This document shows, in pieces, positions 6,901 through 10,273 of a stretch of 10,273 bases of DNA. The notes below the pieces were generated by a model. It was given only the letters and a program-made list of their open reading frames with translations, was not told the origin of the DNA and did not search any database. This stretch comes from JABWAM01 sp964653025 (lineage in GTDB: Bacteria > Verrucomicrobiota > Verrucomicrobiia > JABWAM01). Position 1 is the first letter of the stretch. Every line of letters begins with the position of its first letter. Position numbers and translations under genes: made by a program. The stretch spans positions 1-10,273 of the forward strand of contig CAZZBZ010000088.1 in assembly GCA_964653025.1 (NCBI GenBank). The letters run 5' to 3'.

Positions 6901-7701
6901 ATGAGGAAACGCGCGTTCATCATCGTCGCAATCTTCGCCCTGGCCGCCGTCGCCAAATGGCCCTGGGAGGAGGCCCTGCGCCACTCGCGCCAAGAATCCC
7001 ACCTCGGCTCCGGGGAAGGACTCTCCACCGAACTCCGTGCCCGCCTCGGCCAAAACCTCGCCGTCGCCTTGCTCAGCGGGTTCCGCGGCATCGTCGCCGA
7101 CTTCGTCTGGCTCGGCGCCCACAGCGCTTGGGAGGACCAGAAGTGGTTCAAGATGAAGGAGGGCATCGAACTCACCGTCCTCCTCCAACCCCATTCCATC
7201 TCCTTCTGGGACATCGGCGCCTGGCACTTCGCCTGGAACGCCAGCTACGGCGAAAGCGTGAACCCGAAGTACCCCAGCGACGCCTACCGCCTCAAGGTCC
7301 AGCGCGACTGGATCCTGGCGGGAAAGGCTTTTCTCGAACGCGGCTTGGAAAACAACCCCGACAACTGGGACCTCAAGTTCAAGCTCGGCTGGCTCATCTA
7401 CCAGAAACTCAACGACCCCCTCGGGTCTGTCCCCTGGCTCAAAAAGGCCAATGAGTACCCCGAGGCCCCCCTCTACGTCGGCCGCATGGTCGGGCACATG
7501 CTCGTCAAGGGCGGCCACCACCGCGAGGCGTACGAATGGTGGAAACAGCTTTGGTTCCAGGACCACGCAAAACACCCCGACCAGCTCTGGCACAAAATCG
7601 CCCAGTGGGGACGTGAGGCGGAACAAAAACTCGGAATCCCGCCTTCGCAAAGAGTCTTTCCAGCCGCTCCGAAATCGGGTAAGGTCCCGGGCTCCCGATG
7701 A
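6901..7701 (+). CDS. Membrane-anchored TPR-like protein of unknown function
   Basis: A 266-residue protein. A short basic start (MRKR) and a hydrophobic stretch (residues 5-19) with no obvious cleavage site suggest an N-terminal anchor, with the rest outside the cytoplasm. The remainder is rich in Trp and Tyr and looks helical. Residues about 141-220 show TPR-like spacing (for example the segments AFLERGLENNPDNW and AYEWWKQLW), consistent with two or so degenerate repeats that bind another protein. The conserved-looking part at 60-115 (FRGIVADFVWLGAH, DIGAWHFAWNA) belongs to no family I can name. The ATG lies 8 bases after the permease stop, with AAGGAA (6881-6886) as a distant ribosome site. 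The 3' end overlaps the next gene by ATGA. Context suggests a partner of the ABC exporter; this is inference. Confidence 0.85.
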   Translation: MRKRAFIIVAIFALAAVAKWPWEEALRHSRQESHLGSGEGLSTELRARLGQNLAVALLSGFRGIVADFVWLGAHSAWEDQKWFKMKEGIELTVLLQPHSISFWDIGAWHFAWNASYGESVNPKYPSDAYRLKVQRDWILAGKAFLERGLENNPDNWDLKFKLGWLIYQKLNDPLGSVPWLKKANEYPEAPLYVGRMVGHMLVKGGHHREAYEWWKQLWFQDHAKHPDQLWHKIAQWGREAEQKLGIPPSQRVFPAAPKSGKVPGSR

Positions 7702-8420
7702 AGTACGCGATCCTCGGCGATATCCACGCCAACCTTGAAGCCTTTCAGGCCGTCCTCGAAGACGCCCAGAAGGAGAAGGTCACGCACTTCGCGTGCGTGG
7801 GCGATGTCGTCGGCTACGCCGCCAACCCCCGGGAGTGCATGTCGATCATCCGCGATCTCAACTGCCCTGTCGTCAGGGGCAACCACGACGAGTACGCCTC
7901 CCAGGACGACGAGTGCGAGCACTTCCGCCCCATGGCCGCCGAGGTCATCAAGTGGACCCGCCGCATCCTCAACGTCGAGGAGCGCCAGTGGCTCCGCGAC
8001 CTCAAGTTCGTCCGCTTCGTCGAGTCCTTCACCATCGTCCATGCCACCCTCGATATGCCCCAGAAGTGGGGATACGTGATGGACAAGCTCGCCGCCGCCT
8101 CCAGCTTCAGCTACCAGAACACCTCGGTCTGCTTCTACGGCCACACCCACCAACCGTGCGCATTCATCCGGGACGGCGTCGTCCGCGGGGGCCAGTTCGA
8201 GAAGCTCAAGGTCGAGCCCGGCAAAAAATACTTCATCAATGTCGGTAGCGTCGGCCAACCCCGCGATGGCAACCCCCTCGCCGCCTACGTGGTCTACGAC
8301 ATGCTCTCGAACATCATCACGCTCAAGCGGCTGCCGTACGACCTTCGTGTCACCCAGCAGAAGATCCTCGAGGCCGGGTTACCCGAAAAGTGCGCCACCC
8401 GTTTGGAAATCGGCAAGTGA
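7698..8420 (+). CDS. Calcineurin-like metallophosphatase (Metallophos_2/YfcE type)
   Basis: A 240-residue cytoplasmic enzyme with the full metallophosphoesterase motif set: GDIHAN (Asp8, His10), GDVVGY (Asp36), GNHD (61-64, Asn62 and His63), VHAT (His115) and GHTH (148-151, His149 and His151). These residues bind two metal ions and hydrolyse phosphoester bonds in the family. The NVGSVGQPRDGNP segment (181-193) is characteristic of the YfcE-like branch. Length is normal for the family. Known substrates of relatives vary (phosphodiesters, nucleotides, protein phosphate), so none is assigned here. It starts with ATG inside the stop of the TPR-like gene (ATGA) and ends inside the start of the next (GTGA), so translational coupling on both sides is likely. 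No signal peptide is seen. Confidence 0.93.
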   Translation: MKYAILGDIHANLEAFQAVLEDAQKEKVTHFACVGDVVGYAANPRECMSIIRDLNCPVVRGNHDEYASQDDECEHFRPMAAEVIKWTRRILNVEERQWLRDLKFVRFVESFTIVHATLDMPQKWGYVMDKLAAASSFSYQNTSVCFYGHTHQPCAFIRDGVVRGGQFEKLKVEPGKKYFINVGSVGQPRDGNPLAAYVVYDMLSNIITLKRLPYDLRVTQQKILEAGLPEKCATRLEIGK

Positions 8421-9331
8421 GCCGTCCCCTTCTTTTTGCCGCGCTGCTGGCCCTCACGGTCACGCGCACCCTCGCGCAGATGGATGCCGAGATCGGTCTC
8501 GAACGCGACAATCTTCTTCTCTACGAACCGATCCGCCTCCTCGTCCAGCTCACCAATCTCTCCCCCGACCCCCTCGATCTCTCTCGCCTTTCGGGTGAGA
8601 AACCGTGGCTCGAGGTCTTCATCGCCCGCCCCGACGACACCGCCGTCTCGCGCACGGAGAAGCCATGGTTTCCCCCATCAGCGATCCTGATCCCCGGACA
8701 GAAACGGACCCTCGCCACCGACCTCCTCCCCGTCTTCCAGGTTCGCGAACCCGGGTCCTACCGCATTCACGTTCGGGTCCTGCTTGGCGGACGCACCGTG
8801 GCCTCCCGCGTGCTCAAGTTCACCGTGGAACGCGGCACCTCCGTCTGGCAGCAACAGGTCATCCTCCCCCCAGACCCCAAGGCGACCCCTCCCCGACCCC
8901 GCGCGCGTCTCTACTCGCTCCTCGTCCACCTCACCGGCCAAACACGTGACCTTTTCGTCCGCATCCAGGACCCGAAGGAGGATCGCGTCTTTTGCACCAC
9001 GCACCTCGGCCCCTTCGTCAACTCCTCGGACCTCGGGGCGAAGGTGGACCGCGAGGGCGGGCTCCACGTCCTCCAGCGCGCCGGGGCGCGCATCTTCCGC
9101 TACTCCCACTTCACCGCCATGGGAAAACCCTTCCCCCAGCGCCTCTTCTCCGACATGGGTTCCTCCCCGCGCCTCGCCTCCCTCGGCAACGAGGACGTGG
9201 AGGTCGTTGGGGGCGAGGAGGTGGTCATGGGATCGAAGGAAGGGAAGCTCGAGGGCCTCATTCCCACCGCCCCCGTCGGCCAGTCTCCCCGCGACCGCCC
9301 CGCCCCCTCTCTCAAGCGGGACGGCTTCTAG
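8417..9331 (+). CDS. Secreted protein of unknown function
   Basis: A 304-residue protein that I do not recognise. I chose the GTG at 8417. It overlaps the upstream stop codon as GTGA, has GGAA about ten bases before it (8405-8408), and gives a clean signal peptide: M-S-R, a hydrophobic core (residues 4-15) and a likely signal peptidase I site after TLA (residue 20), with the mature protein starting QMDAEI. An in-frame ATG at 8390 would add nine residues in front of the signal and is less likely. Residues about 21-145 look beta-rich (LLLYEPIRLLVQLTN, GSYRIHVRVLLGG), like a beta-sandwich such as an Ig or CARDB-type fold, which is only an impression. The C-terminal third is basic and Pro/Gly-rich. 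It probably acts in the periplasm or outside the cell. Confidence 0.8.
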   Translation: MSRPLLFAALLALTVTRTLAQMDAEIGLERDNLLLYEPIRLLVQLTNLSPDPLDLSRLSGEKPWLEVFIARPDDTAVSRTEKPWFPPSAILIPGQKRTLATDLLPVFQVREPGSYRIHVRVLLGGRTVASRVLKFTVERGTSVWQQQVILPPDPKATPPRPRARLYSLLVHLTGQTRDLFVRIQDPKEDRVFCTTHLGPFVNSSDLGAKVDREGGLHVLQRAGARIFRYSHFTAMGKPFPQRLFSDMGSSPRLASLGNEDVEVVGGEEVVMGSKEGKLEGLIPTAPVGQSPRDRPAPSLKRDGF

Positions 9332-9373
9332 CTTGATTCGGAGGCTCGATCCCGTTTCCAATCACTGCTTCTC

Positions 9374-10273
9374 ATGGCTTCAAAAATCCTTCTCATCGGC
9401 GCCGGACGCTGGGGCGCCAACCACCTTCGCACCTGGCTCTCACTCGGCGTGAACCTCTGGGTCGCTGACGCCAGCGAAAAAACCCTCGCGAAATGCGCTG
9501 AGGCCGGCGTCCCCCGCGACCACCTCGGTCGATCCCCCCGCGACTTCCTCGGGCTCGTGGACGCCGTGGACATTGTCACCCCCGCCGAGACCCATCACCC
9601 CCTTTGCGTGGAGGCCCTCGCGGCCGGCAAAGACGTCTTCGTCGAGAAACCGATCACCCTCGCCGTCCCCGAGGGGAACGACCTCGTGCGGCGCGCCGCG
9701 GCCGCCGGGCGCATCCTTCAGGTCGGCCACATTTTTCGCTACGAGCCCGCCACACGCGTCCTCCGCGAGGTCATCGCCTCCGGCCGCCTCGGCGAGATTC
9801 GCTGGCTCAAGGGCAGCTTCAGCGGCTTCAAGCGCCCCCGCATGGACTCGGGTGTGATGATGGCCGACGGCATCCATTTCGTGGACCTCTTCAACCACCT
9901 ACTCGGCCGCTCGCCCACCGCCGTCCGTGCCCGCCTCCTTGACCTCCTCGGCCGCGGCATGGATGACAATGCATGGGCCTGGCTCGACTACGACGGAGCC
10001 TTCGCCGAGATCGAATGCGGCTACTTCTCCCCCCTCAAGGCCCGCGAGGTCCTCGTCGTCGGTTCGAAGGGCTCCGCCCTCGTGGACTACGGTGCGAAAC
10101 AGGACAAGCTCAAGGTCTTCTCCAACCGCCATGTCAAGGAGGGCAACGCCTGGACCGCCATCGAGGAGGGCATCGCCCCCGTCCCCGTCGAGGCCGCCGA
10201 ACCCCTCAAGCTCGAACTCAAGGCATTCCTCGACAGCATGGCCTCGCGCGCCCCCCCCCTCGCCGACGGCGCC
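9374..10273 (+). CDS. Gfo/Idh/MocA-family NAD(P)-dependent oxidoreductase (3' end beyond window)
   Basis: The reading frame runs from the ATG at 9374 to the last base (300 codons, no stop). The N-terminal Rossmann fold has GAGRWG (residues 9-14). The family's EKP motif is at 91-93, with Lys92 as the expected catalytic lysine. Next come GHIFRYEP (118-125) and the catalytic-helix region DSGVMMADGIH (158-168) with His168. In most relatives an Asp sits four residues before this His; here that place is Ala164 and an Asp is at 165. The family oxidises sugars, sugar nucleotides or inositols, and the GHIFRYEP stretch recalls UDP-sugar 3-dehydrogenases, but the substrate is not fixed. Forty-two bases separate it from the secreted-protein gene. 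GGAGG (9340-9344) lies 29 bases upstream, too far to be its ribosome site. It may be the operon's last gene or separately expressed. Confidence 0.9.
   Translation, partial: MASKILLIGAGRWGANHLRTWLSLGVNLWVADASEKTLAKCAEAGVPRDHLGRSPRDFLGLVDAVDIVTPAETHHPLCVEALAAGKDVFVEKPITLAVPEGNDLVRRAAAAGRILQVGHIFRYEPATRVLREVIASGRLGEIRWLKGSFSGFKRPRMDSGVMMADGIHFVDLFNHLLGRSPTAVRARLLDLLGRGMDDNAWAWLDYDGAFAEIECGYFSPLKAREVLVVGSKGSALVDYGAKQDKLKVFSNRHVKEGNAWTAIEEGIAPVPVEAAEPLKLELKAFLDSMASRAPPLADGA

Noticed and set aside
6835..8258. Two long minus-strand frames (271 and 261 codons) opposite the TPR-like and metallophosphatase genes
   Set aside because: They are acidic, repetitive antisense shadows of well-supported plus-strand genes, with no motif of their own.
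8678..9361. A 227-codon minus-strand frame opposite the secreted-protein gene
   Set aside because: Composition is of the antisense-shadow type, while the plus-strand frame has a signal peptide and a coupled start.

Overview
The window is GC-rich bacterial chromosomal DNA. It holds one tRNA fragment and seven protein genes, packed tightly and in two divergent blocks. The organism is most likely a Gram-negative bacterium. The predicted proteins, and in particular the metallophosphatase and the TPR-like protein behind an ABC-2 exporter, remind me of Verrucomicrobiota. That placement is from memory of similar proteins, not from any search, and should be treated as a moderate guess. I see no insertion sequence, CRISPR array, integrase or phage gene.

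Left block (minus strand, 1-4927). The window opens inside a tRNA gene with anticodon CAT, whose 5' half is visible. A 241-base gap follows, with a likely intrinsic terminator for the next gene. Then comes one very large gene (281-4927) for a 1548-residue membrane-bound hybrid histidine kinase. Its order is about eight membrane helices, a Cache-like extracytoplasmic sensor, another membrane helix, PAS, GAF, PAS, a LOV photosensor, HisKA, HATPase, receiver and HPt. It carries a whole phosphorelay in one chain. It appears to combine an outside ligand sensor with a blue-light sensor whose signalling glutamine is replaced.

Divergent intergenic region (4928-5092). These 165 bases hold a direct repeat, a perfect inverted repeat, an AT-rich patch and a sigma70-like promoter candidate unusually close to the start codon of the next gene.

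Right block (plus strand, 5093-10273). Five genes are packed as a likely operon: an ABC-2 type ATPase, its membrane permease, a membrane-anchored TPR-like protein of unknown function, a calcineurin-like metallophosphatase and a secreted protein of unknown function. Gaps are 12 and 8 bases, then ATGA and GTGA overlaps. After 42 bases a Gfo/Idh/MocA-family oxidoreductase begins and runs off the right edge. The ATPase and permease should form an exporter. The roles of the other genes in that export are not evident from sequence.

Base composition is informative. The plus strand looks richer in C than G in both blocks although the genes point in opposite directions, so the kinase uses many G-ending codons and the right-hand genes many C-ending ones. 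This fits a replication-strand skew. The most interesting points are the altered LOV domain in a dual-input kinase, the coupled ABC/TPR/phosphatase/secreted-protein operon, and a shifted catalytic aspartate in the oxidoreductase.
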